From Basidiobolus meristosporus CBS 931.73 (taxonomy: Eukaryota > Basidiobolomycota > Basidiobolomycetes > Basidiobolales > Basidiobolaceae), in assembly GCA_002104905.1 (NCBI GenBank), contig MCFE01000099.1, forward strand, positions 1-64,000: DNA of 64,000 bases, given 5' to 3'. The position numbers and the translations under genes are program-made. The notes below the pieces were generated by a model. The model searched no databases, was not told the origin of the DNA, and saw only the letters and a program-made list of their open reading frames with translations. Positions 1-10,895 of the stretch are shown here, piece after piece. The number at the start of each line of letters is the position of its first letter. Position 1 is the first letter of the stretch.

Positions 1-596
1 TTCACGGAATTCTGAATGATGCCGTCCTGATACACACCCATCAACCCAAGGACCTTAAGCACACGCGGATGTATCTTCTTGCGGCCGTCTGCAACGATAC
101 ACACCACTGCCTTTTGCCATCCTTGGTTCCCCCATACACGTGATTTGGAGCGCTTGCAAAGGTGATGTATATTCTTCAAAACACCGGTAAATGTTTTGAT
201 GAATAGCTCATCATCCTCGTTGTACATAGTCATCACAATGAATAATTCAGTCTGTCTTCCGTATAGTGCTGGCCTCAATGTATACCTCTCCTTTAGGAAG
301 TAGTCTGGATCACAGGTGGCCGCCGTGTATCTCATTTGAGTAAACTCCTCATGGTCAGCAAAGGGAACATTTTGTAGAACCTTGTCAGGAACTGGGCAAT
401 CTATCACCAGGTTTCCGGAGGTCAATTCTACATATTTGAGATTGCGTTGGCGCTCCTCCATGAATTGGCGAAATCGCCTTGCGTTGGGAGGCGGAGCATT
501 CTTCTCGTCATAAAGATCTTCAAGATTGGGCCCAGGAGTGATTCCTTGACCTGGTGCTTGATAATCAAATTTCTCCGCCTTTTTTTGGGGCTTCAT
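1..596 (-). CDS. Chitin synthase, N-terminal part (cut by window start)
   Basis: Family 2 glycosyltransferase that polymerises UDP-GlcNAc into chitin at the plasma membrane. Reading the minus strand from the ATG at 594-596 gives about 198 residues with no stop up to the window edge. They contain hallmark motifs of the chitin synthase N-terminal domain: a [10 protein letters not shown] segment, a CDPDYF segment, then [44 protein letters not shown] and MGVYQDGI. This matches the class I-III type (no myosin motor is seen). The catalytic QRRRW region and the membrane segments lie outside the window. The true start may be further upstream: a TTTCTAGCAG acceptor-like sequence sits just before this ATG, so this may be an internal exon. 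The family is certain; the start and class are not. Confidence 0.93.
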   Translation of the reverse strand, partial: MKPQKKAEKFDYQAPGQGITPGPNLEDLYDEKNAPPPNARRFRQFMEERQRNLKYVELTSGNLVIDCPVPDKVLQNVPFADHEEFTQMRYTAATCDPDYFLKERYTLRPALYGRQTELFIVMTMYNEDDELFIKTFTGVLKNIHHLCKRSKSRVWGNQGWQKAVVCIVADGRKKIHPRVLKVLGLMGVYQDGIIQNSV

Positions 597-2149
597 TACT
601 GCTAGAAAGTCTCGAATAGATGTTGAAGAGGTGGCAGGTAGCTCTGATCAGGATATAGCAGAAATAACGGATTCTGCGGAGTAGAGTGAGCCTTGGTTTT
701 GATCGATCTACGGGTTGCGACTGAAGTGTCTGGTACTATGGTCAAGAGGAACTTAATAATCAGGGGCTCATGCTGCCACCACCTCTTATATTCTTGCTAG
801 AAGGTATCAGTGTATTGGATGGTCACTGCCTACTAGGAAATTTCAGCATTGTTGCGTGATCTCCATACTGCGTTGACAATGATGAAGATTTCAACTTTGC
901 CTATTGTACAATCAGCGGGCCGCATCATGTATGGAGAATTTTCACAATGGTCAATTCAGCAACGCTTACTATTGATCCGAGGTGGCATATTTTCATCTAT
1001 AGAATCAGCTGCAAGTCCTGGGCTGGGATTGCCTGGGAGTTAATGAACGCCTTTATCCGGTCAAGGTCCACATTGGAATCTATACAAAGATAGTGGTTTT
1101 GTAAGCATACAACCCCTCTCGATCAAGCATGTTCCAGTATAATGTGATGATCAACACTCACTACCTTCGATCAAGCATACACGGCCAATAGTTTTTCAGA
1201 TTTTAAATGGAGTTGATTACCTTTTTGATCTCACCTGCAATCCATTTCAAGTTAGAAAGGTCTTGTAAAAGCCGAATAGACATTCTGCCCAATACGGGCC
1301 CATGATTTAAACAACCTGACTCCAGTGACTTGTAAACCAATTTGACACTTCGAACAGAAACCTTGGAAGTCTAGGTAACATGGTGACTATTCCGGAGACC
1401 CCAATGCACCCGGCTTTGGTCCCTTAAGGATCTGTATATGCTTTATTCAGGTTTCAGCAGCACCGCTTTGAAATGTGTGCTGCTTCATAGCTAAGCTACC
1501 CCTACTTCCGAAATCAAGGGCAATTTCCATCACTGTATTTATCACCGATCCAAGTTGGTGCCAAACCCCAAATTCTCGAGTTTACAGCAGAGAAGAGAGT
1601 GGACCGATCTATTTTAAGCTACATATTACAGAAAAGTGAGCAAAGCCGAAATTGAGGAATTTCTGGCGCAATTTCAATGATACTCCAAAAGGAAAACTTA
1701 TTCGAGGCGGTCTTGGCATACCTTCCTAGGCAATCTTGCATTCACCAGTCCAATAATCTGTGACCACCAGCTCTGATCTGTATACTTGGTATATATGACC
1801 CATCAGAAAAGGATGTTATCGTCCTACATTAGTAATGATCGAATGCGGTTAATTTGAAGTCTAATTAGGATAGTAGAAGTAACTCAGGAATCGTACAACC
1901 TGTTCTTGGCCAAGAAGGTTGCGCGGAATTATGTATCCTTGGCAATGTCTTGGTATTTTTTGGATGTTTCATTTAAAAGCAAATATGGATTGCTCTGATG
2001 GACGAAAGAGCTTTATAATTGTACATTCTTCTCGACATATTTTGCCTCGCATACCCTAGCAACCACGCATTAACGCTTCAATCTGATTATAGCACTAGTC
2101 AATCTCTCCTCTACACTATTCGATTCTCAGTCACCCTATCTAGTATATA
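597..2149. other. Intergenic, no supported gene
   Basis: This lies upstream of the chitin synthase (-) and of the cyclin (+), so it probably holds both promoters and perhaps a 5' exon of the chitin synthase. A TATA-like run (TAGTATATAATG) overlaps the cyclin start near 2141-2152. The short ORFs here have no recognisable motif. Confidence 0.6.
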
Positions 2150-2680
2150 ATGAAACGGGCAGAAACTCTTCGCATTGGATTAGCGTGCACCCCTGTAAAT
2201 AGCAAAACCGTTCGCTCTATTACAGGTATTGTGTGCTTCTTGTCTACCATTCAATCACGCACCATCTAAGTTTATGAAACAGATGTTACTATTCTGTTGA
2301 TTCAGGCAATACTACAAGCTACCAGCTCCAAAACATCCGATGAAAATTCCCTACGAGCCTTTATATTTCGCATGATTCGGTGTAGTTCGTTGACGTTAAG
2401 CCATTTGCTCTGTGCAAGCATCTACTTATTACGCCTGAATCAAACCCGGCCGACAGTTTCGATCATGCATAATGGGAAGCAACTTTTCCTGTCTGCATTA
2501 ATACTATCTCACAAATTCCTAGATGATACGACCAAGTCCACCCGATTTTGGTCACGGTGTAGCGGCTTGCCGATCCCAGAAATAATACAAATTGAGTGGG
2601 AAATGTTTAGATTACTTGAATTCAATCTGAACGTTAGCTCCATCGCATTTGAGAAATGGGCTGCCCTTATGACAGCCTGA
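2150..2680 (+). CDS. PHO80/Pcl-like cyclin (two exons)
   Basis: Likely a regulatory cyclin that binds a Pho85/Cdk5-type kinase. Proposed exons are 2150-2194 and 2306-2680, with a GTAAAT donor, a TTCAG acceptor and a 111-bp phase-0 intron. The product is about 139 aa. The second exon reads as a single cyclin box: FIFRMIRCSSLTLSHLL, then SIYLLRL, then the conserved core FLSALILSHKFLDD, then RFWSRCSGLPIPEI and a final LLEFNLNVSS helix. The order and spacing match PHO80-like cyclins. It is short for the family because it ends right after the cyclin box; the N-terminal extension is small and could be wrong. The short first exon rests only on frame and splice-site fit. It could also be a decaying copy, but no stop interrupts the box. 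Confidence 0.75.
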
Positions 2681-5267
2681 CACGCCAATCCGCGCATCTT
2701 GAACGCTCGAAGGAGCACGCTCGACCTGACCCTGTTACATATAGCTATTGCTAAATTACTGCAAGGATATCTAATACCAGGCTCCCTAATCAACCATTTC
2801 AAATTCTTCATTACACTAGGCACTTACCTTCATGATGGTAGATGGTACTACTATATTCTGGGATACATTATATACACGTAAAGTTGTCTTGATCTATTCC
2901 GACACATTTAGTCACCTGACTAGTTTTGATCGCAAACCTAAACCTGTATAAATTATAATAAAAATTGAACGAATTGATTAGCTTGAGTTTATCAATGCTT
3001 CAAATGATTGAATAGATCTTTTTGGATAGGCAAATGATGCTATTGTATAGTATATATACGTGTCCCGCAAAATACTGAATATGATATCTAACCTTCTACC
3101 GCCATTGGAATCAACTCCATCGAATTCGTTGTATTTTTATTCAGCGTAGTGCAAATCTATTTATATTTCACATCCACATTTGACAGCACCTCAACAAGTA
3201 GTTGCCCTCTCATGTAACCCAACAATACGATCGCAAGTGAACACAGCTGCAGTTGGCTAGCTTGAGACAATCATCAGGCTGGAGACACGATGATAAACCA
3301 AGAGTGATACAATATATTTATTCCACCTTGCCATCATGATACCATCGTTCTGACGAACTGTATTGCACCATCGGTGACCGTTCTCACTAGACAAATAGCA
3401 ACTGGGATTCTCTTTTTAACCCTAAATAATTGAGAATAGTCCCACCATGGATGCCACATATTTAGGGTTACTCACTAATCACATGATCCAACGTAGGTTT
3501 TTCCAAATAGGATTTCTAATACGGGCGCTTTTACCAAATGGGACTCCGACTACATTCTGAATCAAGTGTATTTACAAACCAAAATAGCAGCGGCTGTCCC
3601 ACTCCATGTGCTCAAAGACATGTTGCAGATAATAAGCATCCCATGGCAGCTAATTTACCACACATGGAAAGTTTATGTAACACATGTTTCATTCATACGA
3701 GACTAACCAGACCGCATATCAGTGGCATGGTTTGACCAAGCAGTGGCATATCCATAGGTAAGAGTTACTATAGCTTCGCCAATCACCAGCAACCTGGGCC
3801 AAGCGGCACTCAGTATTGTGCCATTACCCAGACCTCCATGTCAATAAACATCATGATGAGTAAATAAGCAAGAGCCAATGCTTTATGCCACTTAGTATCA
3901 ATTGTTTTGTTGCTCAAAACATGGGTACCAACGCCAGTATCCAAGTAAGCATTGTGCGAGACATCGGTTTCACCGACTTGTCTCACTAGCAGCATCATGC
4001 TGGCAGGAAGTGGAGATGGTTGACATGAACTATTCATCTTGAGAAAACCCTGCCCAACGTGAGCACCTAGCAGCCAATTACCGTGCACTGCAGGTATTAC
4101 CCTGCCACCTATGAGGGGAGGCCATTTTTCCCATTCTATTTACTATTAGAGATTTCTGGTATGTCTGACGTCACGACCAGTTGGATGTACCGATGATGTC
4201 AGGGAGAGCCTCAAAATGAGCACACCCTTAGGAGACTTGAATCACATATTTGACTTGGACATGACTGCCATTTGTGTACAGGTTATAGAGCGAATCGTTT
4301 ATGCATGATTAAAATTGAGGTGGATTGATAATTGGCCACGTTTTCCCGAAAATGCAATTTTGAACAGTCCACTCATTGTCTCATCATGGACTGCTGCATT
4401 GTGAGCGCAAATTCGCACACATGAGCTTATCAATCCAAGTCTGAATTCCGATACGGCAATGGTGGAGACAGATCAAAGGTGGAGGTCATAACGAAGCTAG
4501 CAAATCATGTGAGAGATTCGCGTTCGGCAATTCAGCTAATTGGGGGGGGGGCTTGGAGAACCCATCCCTGAAATCTGATGAGTGTTTCAAAAGGCCTTCG
4601 GTTACGTCCATCGTTTGGTCTTGACATTGTGGCTGTATATTACTCATCTATGAACATAATTGGCACTGATTAGGGATCATAGGAAATAACTTCTAGGGCA
4701 CAAACAATTGGAATATGCCAATACTTTTTGATCACTTGCAAGTTATAGTCACCCTATTTAGATGTTCTGGTAGTTAATTGCCATGGGGGACCCCTCAACC
4801 TTGGTAGACCAGGATTATTTTTACTTTATTCATACATTATCCGACGCCTCCTTTGTTATCTAACCCAAGTTTGGCTCTGAGGACTTCCTATATCATAAGC
4901 ATTGATACACATTTTTCTGAACCGAAACTGCTTTACCCTCGATTTTCTCGCCACCGCTTATTTCCTTGCTTCTCGCTTTTATTCAACTTTCGCTGCAACA
5001 CCCACGTTTTACTGGTATATATCTTCATTTTTTCATTGCTCTTTTGACTTTGGTGGCCTAAAGTAATATACGATTGGTTGGGCATAACGGTATCGTTTGA
5101 GTTGGCCTCAGTCACCCATGTCTCACCAACTCTTGATGCGTACTTCAGTTAGTTTGTTAGCCAACTGGACGTGATTCTCGAATGCCTATGTGCAACACTG
5201 TTAATCTTGACACTTCTAAAGCCGTCATACTAAATCAACTTCATAGTATTTTCCTGTTTAGAACAAT
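2681..5267. other. Long intergenic stretch, no supported gene
   Basis: About 2.6 kb between two plus-strand genes. It is AT-rich, and its short ORFs on both strands have no family motif. It contains a G10 homopolymer (4542-4551). The last few hundred bases are pyrimidine-rich (CTTCTCGC, CTTTCG runs near 4965-5040) and probably hold the promoter and leader of the gene at 5268. Confidence 0.55.
4542..4551. repeat. G10 homopolymer
   Basis: Ten consecutive G residues in an otherwise AT-rich intergenic region. It is a likely slippage or sequencing-error site; no function is implied. Confidence 0.9.
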
Positions 5268-7298
5268 ATGTCAGCTATCACCGATAAAGAACAAGTTGGA
5301 AATCCTGTTTCTACCCAACCAGAGGATACTTTGGATACTAATCTTCCGACAGTCACTGACGGCTCAGGAAGCTTGTCAAAGTCCAAGAAAAAGAAAAATA
5401 AGAAGAAGAAGAAGAACGCAAACCAAGCAAACGCTGAATCTATCTCAGAAGTCACAACTGCACCTGACGCACCTATCTCTACAAATCAGTCCATAGTAGC
5501 TGGTAAGGAACTCTCAAATCCATTAAAATAACGAGAATCCAACCTGGCGTTCAAATTTGTAGATACCATTGATGAAAACGTTGTTGAGGGTAAAGAATCT
5601 GGCGAATTACCCAAGGTTGATAGGGCCTTAGAGGATGTACCTGAGAAGAAGATTTCGCTTCAGGAGCTAGATCACACCGATTCTAAGGAGGTTGATTCCA
5701 GCAAAGATTCCAAAGCCCCCGAAATAACAAAGGGTACAACACTTGATACCACTGAAGCAATCGCAGATAAAACTGCTGTCGCCGTTGCTGCTACTCAAGA
5801 TAAGGCTAGCGAGATTCACGAAGCTGCGAAGGAGAAGGTTGATGAGGCATCTGATACCACTACTAAAGCATTCGAGGCCTCAAAGGAGCTAGCAGCTGAC
5901 ACTGCAGCTTCAGTTCAAGAAAAAGCGAAAGATGCGCACGAAGCTTCAAAGCAAAAAGTATCAGACTCAATGGAGGCAGCTCAAGAAAAAGCCGGGGAAA
6001 CCTTGGAATCTGTTCAACACCAATCGGCTTCTATCAGCGAAACAGCTCAAGAAAAAGCTGAAGAGACCTTGGAATCTGCCAAACAGCAAACAGCTGCTAT
6101 CAGTGAGGTAGCTAAAGAGAAAGCTGGAGAAGCTTTGGAATCGGCAAAACAGCAAACGGCCGTTGTCAGTGAGGTGGCTCAAGAAAAAGGTGGAGAGACT
6201 TTGGAATCTGCTAAACAGCAATCGGCTGCCATCAGCGAGGCAGCTAAAGAGAAAGTCGTCTCCGTTGCTGATGCTACTCGGGAAAAAGTTGGTACAGCCT
6301 CTGAAACAGCAGCTGAGGCATACCAGGCTACAAAACAAGAGGCAGCAAATGTCGCTGAAGCTAGCAAGGAAAAGGCTTCTGAATTTTGTAATACAGCATC
6401 TGAAGTTTATAATGATAGTAAAGAGAAGGCCGCTGAAGGTGTTGATGTCGTCAAAGAACAGGCAGCAACTACAGCAGAAGATGCCAAGGAAATGTATTCC
6501 GAGATCAGCACCGCTGTAACTGAATCCTACGTGGCGGCCAAAGAACAGGTTGCAGAAGCTGCGGAGGCCACTAAGGTTGTTGCTTCTGAAGTTGTTGAAC
6601 TTCTCTCTCAGGCTGTTGAAACTACTAAAGCTAAAGCTGCAGATCTTGCTAACGCCAGTAAAGAAAAAGCTGCGGAATTTATTGCTGCTGCCGAGCCTAC
6701 TATAGAAGCCACAAAGAAACAAGCCGCAGAGTTTGCAGAAACCACGCAAGCTAAAGCTACAGAATTTGCGGAAGCATCTGAGCAAAAGTTGAACGAGTTT
6801 ACGTCTTATATTTCAAAGAATGCCGATGAAGCCGAGGAAGCCATCGTTGCCAAAAGCCAGGCTACTGAGCCCATTACCACTGAACCTCTAATTGTGAAAC
6901 CTGTTGTTGAAAAGAAATCCATCGATGTTGAACAATCACCGTTAAGCACCACAGAGGTTCCCAGAGCCAATGAGCAACTCATCGCTGGGGCTGAATTAAA
7001 GGGCAAACAACTTGCTGACTCGGTTGATGTCATGGCTGATGATGTTCAAGCCAAGATTGCGGAGGCTGTCGAGTCAGTTGAAGCAACAAATGCTGCCCCG
7101 GTTTCGAAAGCCACCACCCTGCCACCCAAGCAGCTTGGTCAGGTTCAAGAAACTGAGACTCAGGCCAGGCCTTCCTCAATGGTAGAACCATTACGAAAAG
7201 AAGCTAAAGGACGCCCTCATTCTGTTGCTTCTACCTCAGCCCTCTCTGACCACAAGGCAACCCCAGCCAAGAAGAAGAACATGTGTATAATTTGCTGA
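5268..7298 (+). CDS. LEA-like 22-residue-repeat protein with CaaX-like C-terminus
   Basis: Exons 5268-5502 and 5563-7298 (60-bp phase-1 intron, GTAAGG...TTGTAG) give 656 aa. Residues about 40-53 are a lysine run (KSKKKKNKKKKKN). From about residue 150 to 430 the protein is Ala/Glu/Lys/Ser/Thr-rich with an 11/22-residue periodicity. Four adjacent copies of a 22-residue unit (about residues 218-305) share the pattern A-x-EK-x-x-E-x-LES-x-x-Q-x-x-x-x-SE, followed by degenerate units (EKAAEF, AKEQ, ASKEKA). This is what group 3 LEA proteins, apolipoproteins and synuclein-type membrane-surface helices look like. The tail is Pro/Ser-rich and ends KKKNMCIIC, so the last four residues (CIIC) fit a prenylation CaaX box preceded by three lysines. 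I infer a long amphipathic helix tethered to a membrane or lipid droplet by a lipid anchor. No catalytic domain or signal peptide is visible. I do not recognise a named family. Confidence 0.85.
5979..6242 (+). repeat. Four 66-bp coding tandem repeats
   Basis: Four consecutive 66-bp units begin at 5979, 6045, 6111 and 6177. Each encodes a 22-residue helix unit starting AQEK or AKEK and containing LES and SE landmarks. They are more alike than the flanking degenerate units, suggesting recent expansion or homogenisation. Confidence 0.9.
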
Positions 7299-8251
7299 AG
7301 CACTCAACTCCAACGTGTTTTCCTACACTTTGCCAATCAATTTCCCCTTCTCGGTTTTATTTGATGTATTCACTCTTTTTCTTCAATGTAGTTCTGTTTT
7401 GAAATTTCCTACTTACCAAACTCAATCTGTACCACCTAGATTGATAGTCCTAGTTTATTTTCGGAAAGCAGTCAAGGGAATTAAACATACTGAAACCACA
7501 TGTCCTCTTGATTATTCTGTGACACACAACCATGGAATCCGTGAACTCTGGACCTGCTGTATCCTATTCATATGCTTGGTTGCCATTAGATGAATATCCA
7601 GTATCAAATTGTATTTTAATATGAGTTGGGAATTTCGTGGGTGGCGAACCAAGAAATCTTATTTTATCAGGAGCGACTAAATTCCGCTGATAGAGTTTGC
7701 ATTCTAGATTGGCTGATTGGAGCCTCTACCTAGCCAAGCCATTGTGCATGCTAACAGGAATAGAGAGATACCAACGCTGCAGCCATGCCGCCACAGTGCA
7801 CATATATAGTGGTGGATACAGGCATAGTATCTGGTGATTCCTAATACACGCACTTACTTATTGCATCGGCTCATTGCTGAGGACATGGTGGTTTTGATTC
7901 ATCCCTCCACCCAGCACTAGTGAGTAAAGAGAATGTTGTTGGCATGTGTTGCTATGGGCTTGAAATATATGAGCTGTTTGACAAGGTATTCAGCAAACCA
8001 GTAATTTCATCGGATCTGACAGTGGTATGATAAATGAAATATCAATATAAGAGTTGATACAAAGGCGGTAACACAATATTAATAAATCGCCATATTTGGG
8101 GAATCTACTTGATTGCAGAGCTACGGGTGTGCTTCTCCATACTGGCCCACGACCGACATCATCTTTATATACACTATATTTGTTGCTTCCCGCTGTCGTT
8201 TCTTTCAGTGGCCACTCCCAAAAAGTGTTAAAGCGTCCACAACCAAGTGTC
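7299..8251. other. Intergenic, MscL upstream region
   Basis: About 950 bp with no supported gene. It includes the 3' UTR of the repeat protein and, at its end, a TATA-like element for MscL. Confidence 0.55.
8164..8171 (+). promoter_or_regulatory. TATA-like element upstream of MscL
   Basis: TTTATATA about 85 bp before the MscL ATG, followed by a pyrimidine-rich stretch suited to a start region. Position and sequence are the only support. Confidence 0.4.
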
Positions 8252-9033
8252 ATGTTCGGAGCAGTAACTAGAGAAACACAACACCTTCTATCTTACACAA
8301 ACACCCACACACAAGGTATACCCGAGTCATTCAACGCCACGAGAGTTGCTGGAGTTGCAACAATTAAATCTATCTGGGAAGACTTTAAAGTAAAGAATGA
8401 ATCGATAATTGCCTAGAGAACGGCCAAAATATTCACCTATTTCAACCGCTCAACAGCACTTCATCGATAAAGGAAACGTATTCGGGCTAGCTGTAGGTGT
8501 TGTTACAGGGGCTGCCTTTGGTAAGCTTTTGGACTCCCTGGTGAATGACATTATTACACCGCCTTTGGGTTTGCTGTTAGGTAAATTTTTCTGACAGATT
8601 GTGAAATACGGACTGCTAAAGAGAAACTATTTCTTCAGGTGCTGCCAACTTTGAAAATCTGTTCGTCGTCTTAAAATATCCAAAGGGCGGCCCTACCAAC
8701 TACAACACCATCAAGCTTGCTCAAGAGAGTGGTGCGGTGACTTGGAATCTAGGGCTGTTCATTCAGAACCTATGCAACTTCCTAATAGTAAGCTTTGCCA
8801 TTTACTGGATGGTGCGAGGTAAGGACCCGTTTATCTGAATACCCTTTCTTCCAGCTTGCTGAAAGCTGAAATATTCCACTCTTACAGTCTTACAGATATT
8901 TAACAAAGAGGAGATCATAAACACTCAAGTTGCTTGTAAATTTTGCCAAGAAAAGATAGATAAGAGAGCGTTGCGTTGCCAACATTGTACTTCCTGGTTA
9001 AACGGCAAAGAAACGGGTTTCGAAGAGGAATAA
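8252..9033 (+). CDS. mscL: Large-conductance mechanosensitive channel MscL with C-terminal zinc ribbon
   Basis: MscL releases solutes when membrane tension rises. Exons 8252-8389, 8457-8580, 8639-8818 and 8888-9033 give 195 aa (introns 67, 58 and 69 bp). After a 38-residue N-terminal extension the protein shows the MscL start helix ([20 protein letters not shown]), the pore-lining TM1 with [16 protein letters not shown], the [13 protein letters not shown] loop entry, a periplasmic-type loop, and TM2 ([19 protein letters not shown]). The cytoplasmic end carries CKFC and CQHC twelve residues apart, a zinc-ribbon knuckle also seen on some bacterial and fungal MscL tails. MscL is mainly bacterial but is known from some fungi. 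The three introns show it is resident in this genome, not contamination. The first exon-exon joint restores the family motif exactly, which supports the model. Confidence 0.93.
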
Positions 9034-9654
9034 ACTCAAGGACAGCATAATGTTAATCACGTGCGAATCACCCTTTTATCCAAATTGGCATGATCAAGTT
9101 ACTTGATTACGAGGTTGTCAGAGATGGCCATGGTTGAGGGAATTTCTGGCCCTAGCAGTAAGTAGCGGGTTTTGGAAGGAAAAATCCGATTGTCATTTTA
9201 GTAACAAAGAATCCCATGAATACTACGGAAACCTTTTTTTCCTCTACCAGATATAAATACCACTGATGATGATGTGTATCAGTATGGCAGGCGTCCCCCT
9301 TGTGCGGTATTTCAGGATTCCACTAGATTCCGCCTTGGGTCATTCGCAATTTTGTCCTTTGACAACCTTGTCAGATGGTAAATAGCTGTTAGTTTGAGGC
9401 TCACGTTTCATCACCAAAAAGCGTGGGTTATAGGAATGCAGCACATATCTCATTATACCTCGGTATAATAATTATTATTATTATTGAATTCGTACGCAAT
9501 CAAATTCCGTGTCCAAACAATCACGGCGTGTGATAGTCACGCAGCGCTTTGTAGGTGCTAAGTTTCTTAATGAGTAATGTTCCTACACTTGAATGTGATG
9601 CTCTCACCTAACGTTTGTTTTATTTGACTTCTTGTTGGAATTCAACCAGCGAAT
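9034..9654. other. Intergenic, convergent 3' ends
   Basis: MscL (+) and the reductase (-) converge here, so this should contain both terminators. It holds an (ATT)n microsatellite and no supported gene. Confidence 0.6.
9465..9485. repeat. ATA/ATT trinucleotide microsatellite
   Basis: A short run of ATA then ATT units (about seven trinucleotides) in the intergenic space between two convergent genes. Confidence 0.85.
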
Positions 9655-10895
9655 TTATAGCTTGCTCTTGACGATTTCGTCTGAGATCTTTACGAGCATT
9701 TTACCTGTGTTAACTCCTTTGAAAAGATCCAATAATCCTTGAGGCGCATTCTCCAAGCCTTCCACGATATGCTCCTTAGACTTGAGCTTCCCATCCAAGA
9801 TCCAGTCGGTCATTTTGGCGATAGCCTGTGGGTATTTGTCCTTGTAATCAAACACAATAAAGCCCTCCATCTTGGCGCGCTGTGAAATAAGGTTCATGTA
9901 CTTCTGGGGCCCGTAGGGTTTTGCAGTGTTGTACTGAGAGATACCACCGCAAACAACAATCCTGCCATTAAGGTTGATACGCTCCAAAGCATAGTCCAGT
10001 GTTTTGCCCCCCACGTTGTCGAAATAGACATCGACGAATTTTGGCGTGGCTTGGACAAACTCCTTGTGGTAGTCGGGTGATTTGTAATTCAGCGCCACAT
10101 CGAATCCAAGTTCCTCTTTAAGCCAACGACATTTTTCGTCACTTCCAGCAATACCGACAACCCGGCATCCGCATATCTTAGCCATTTGACCGACCACTGA
10201 ACCAGTGGCACCTGCAGCCTACGGAGATGATGCACTGTTAGGCGTGTAGTGATGGAGATCATCTGATGTGTATTACTTACTCCAGATACTACAACCGTAT
10301 CACCAGGCTTGGGTTTACCAACCTCGAAAAATCCGAAAAATCCGGTTAGACCAGTAGTCCCCAAAGTGCTCAGCATAGCTCTAGGAGAGATGCCCTTGGG
10401 AACGCTAGAAACGGTCTTCAGTTGAATGATACAGACTCTTGAGATCGAGCGGAAACATAGAATACTCACTTGACTTTTTTAACCTCGATTCCGTTGGTTA
10501 TGGCATACTCCTGCCAACCAAAAGGGCCCATAACGATATCACCAGGCTTATATTTGGAATTTTGGGAAGCCACAACGGTTCCCAGAGATACGCTCCTCAT
10601 AACACTTCCGATTTCAATTGGGGGAATGTAGGACCGAACTTTATTCATCCAACCTCTTGAAAATTGTGAATTCGTTAGCTCCGCAACCTCATGAACCTCA
10701 TTGTAAAGGACTGTACTGCGCTTACCTCATAGCTGGATCCAGGCTCAGGTAGTGGATCTTGACCAAGAAGGTGCCGAATTTTAAATCTTCACTTCTGGTA
10801 GAGATGGTTTCGGTCACTTCTTTGAAGGTACGGGAGATATCGACCTCCCCCTTGGGGCGCTCCATAAACCGAATCTGTCTATTCAATACCGACAT
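9655..10895 (-). CDS. NAD(P)-dependent MDR oxidoreductase (alkenal/one reductase, PTGR1-like)
   Basis: Zinc-independent medium-chain reductase that saturates the double bond of reactive enals and enones using NADPH. Four exons on the minus strand (10895-10726, 10655-10470, 10404-10281, 10218-9655; introns 70, 65 and 62 bp) give 347 aa, the usual family length. Motifs in order: an N-terminal LSLDPAMRGW segment typical of leukotriene B4 dehydrogenase-like enzymes, VMRSVSLGTVVAS, GDIVMGPFGWQEYA, ISPRAMLSTLGTTGLTGFFG, then the Rossmann AAGATGSVVGQMAKICGC, GSDEKCRWL, DVYFDNVGGKTLDYAL and RIVVCGGISQYN. No structural zinc cysteines are seen. The enzyme class is clear; the physiological substrate is inferred from the family only. 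It is probably cytosolic, since there is no targeting signal. Confidence 0.95.

Noticed and set aside
5967-6785. 272-codon minus-strand ORF rich in Cys/Phe/Ser
   Set aside because: It is the antisense of the 22-residue-repeat coding region, and its composition is forced by the Ala/Glu/Lys codons on the other strand.
8390-8416. 27-bp intron (GTAAAG...CCTAG) in MscL
   Set aside because: Too short for the spliceosome and it shifts the frame. The 67-bp intron to CAACAG restores the family motif.
9465-9485. ATA/ATT run as a terminator
   Set aside because: It is a simple microsatellite; fungal termination signals cannot be inferred from it.
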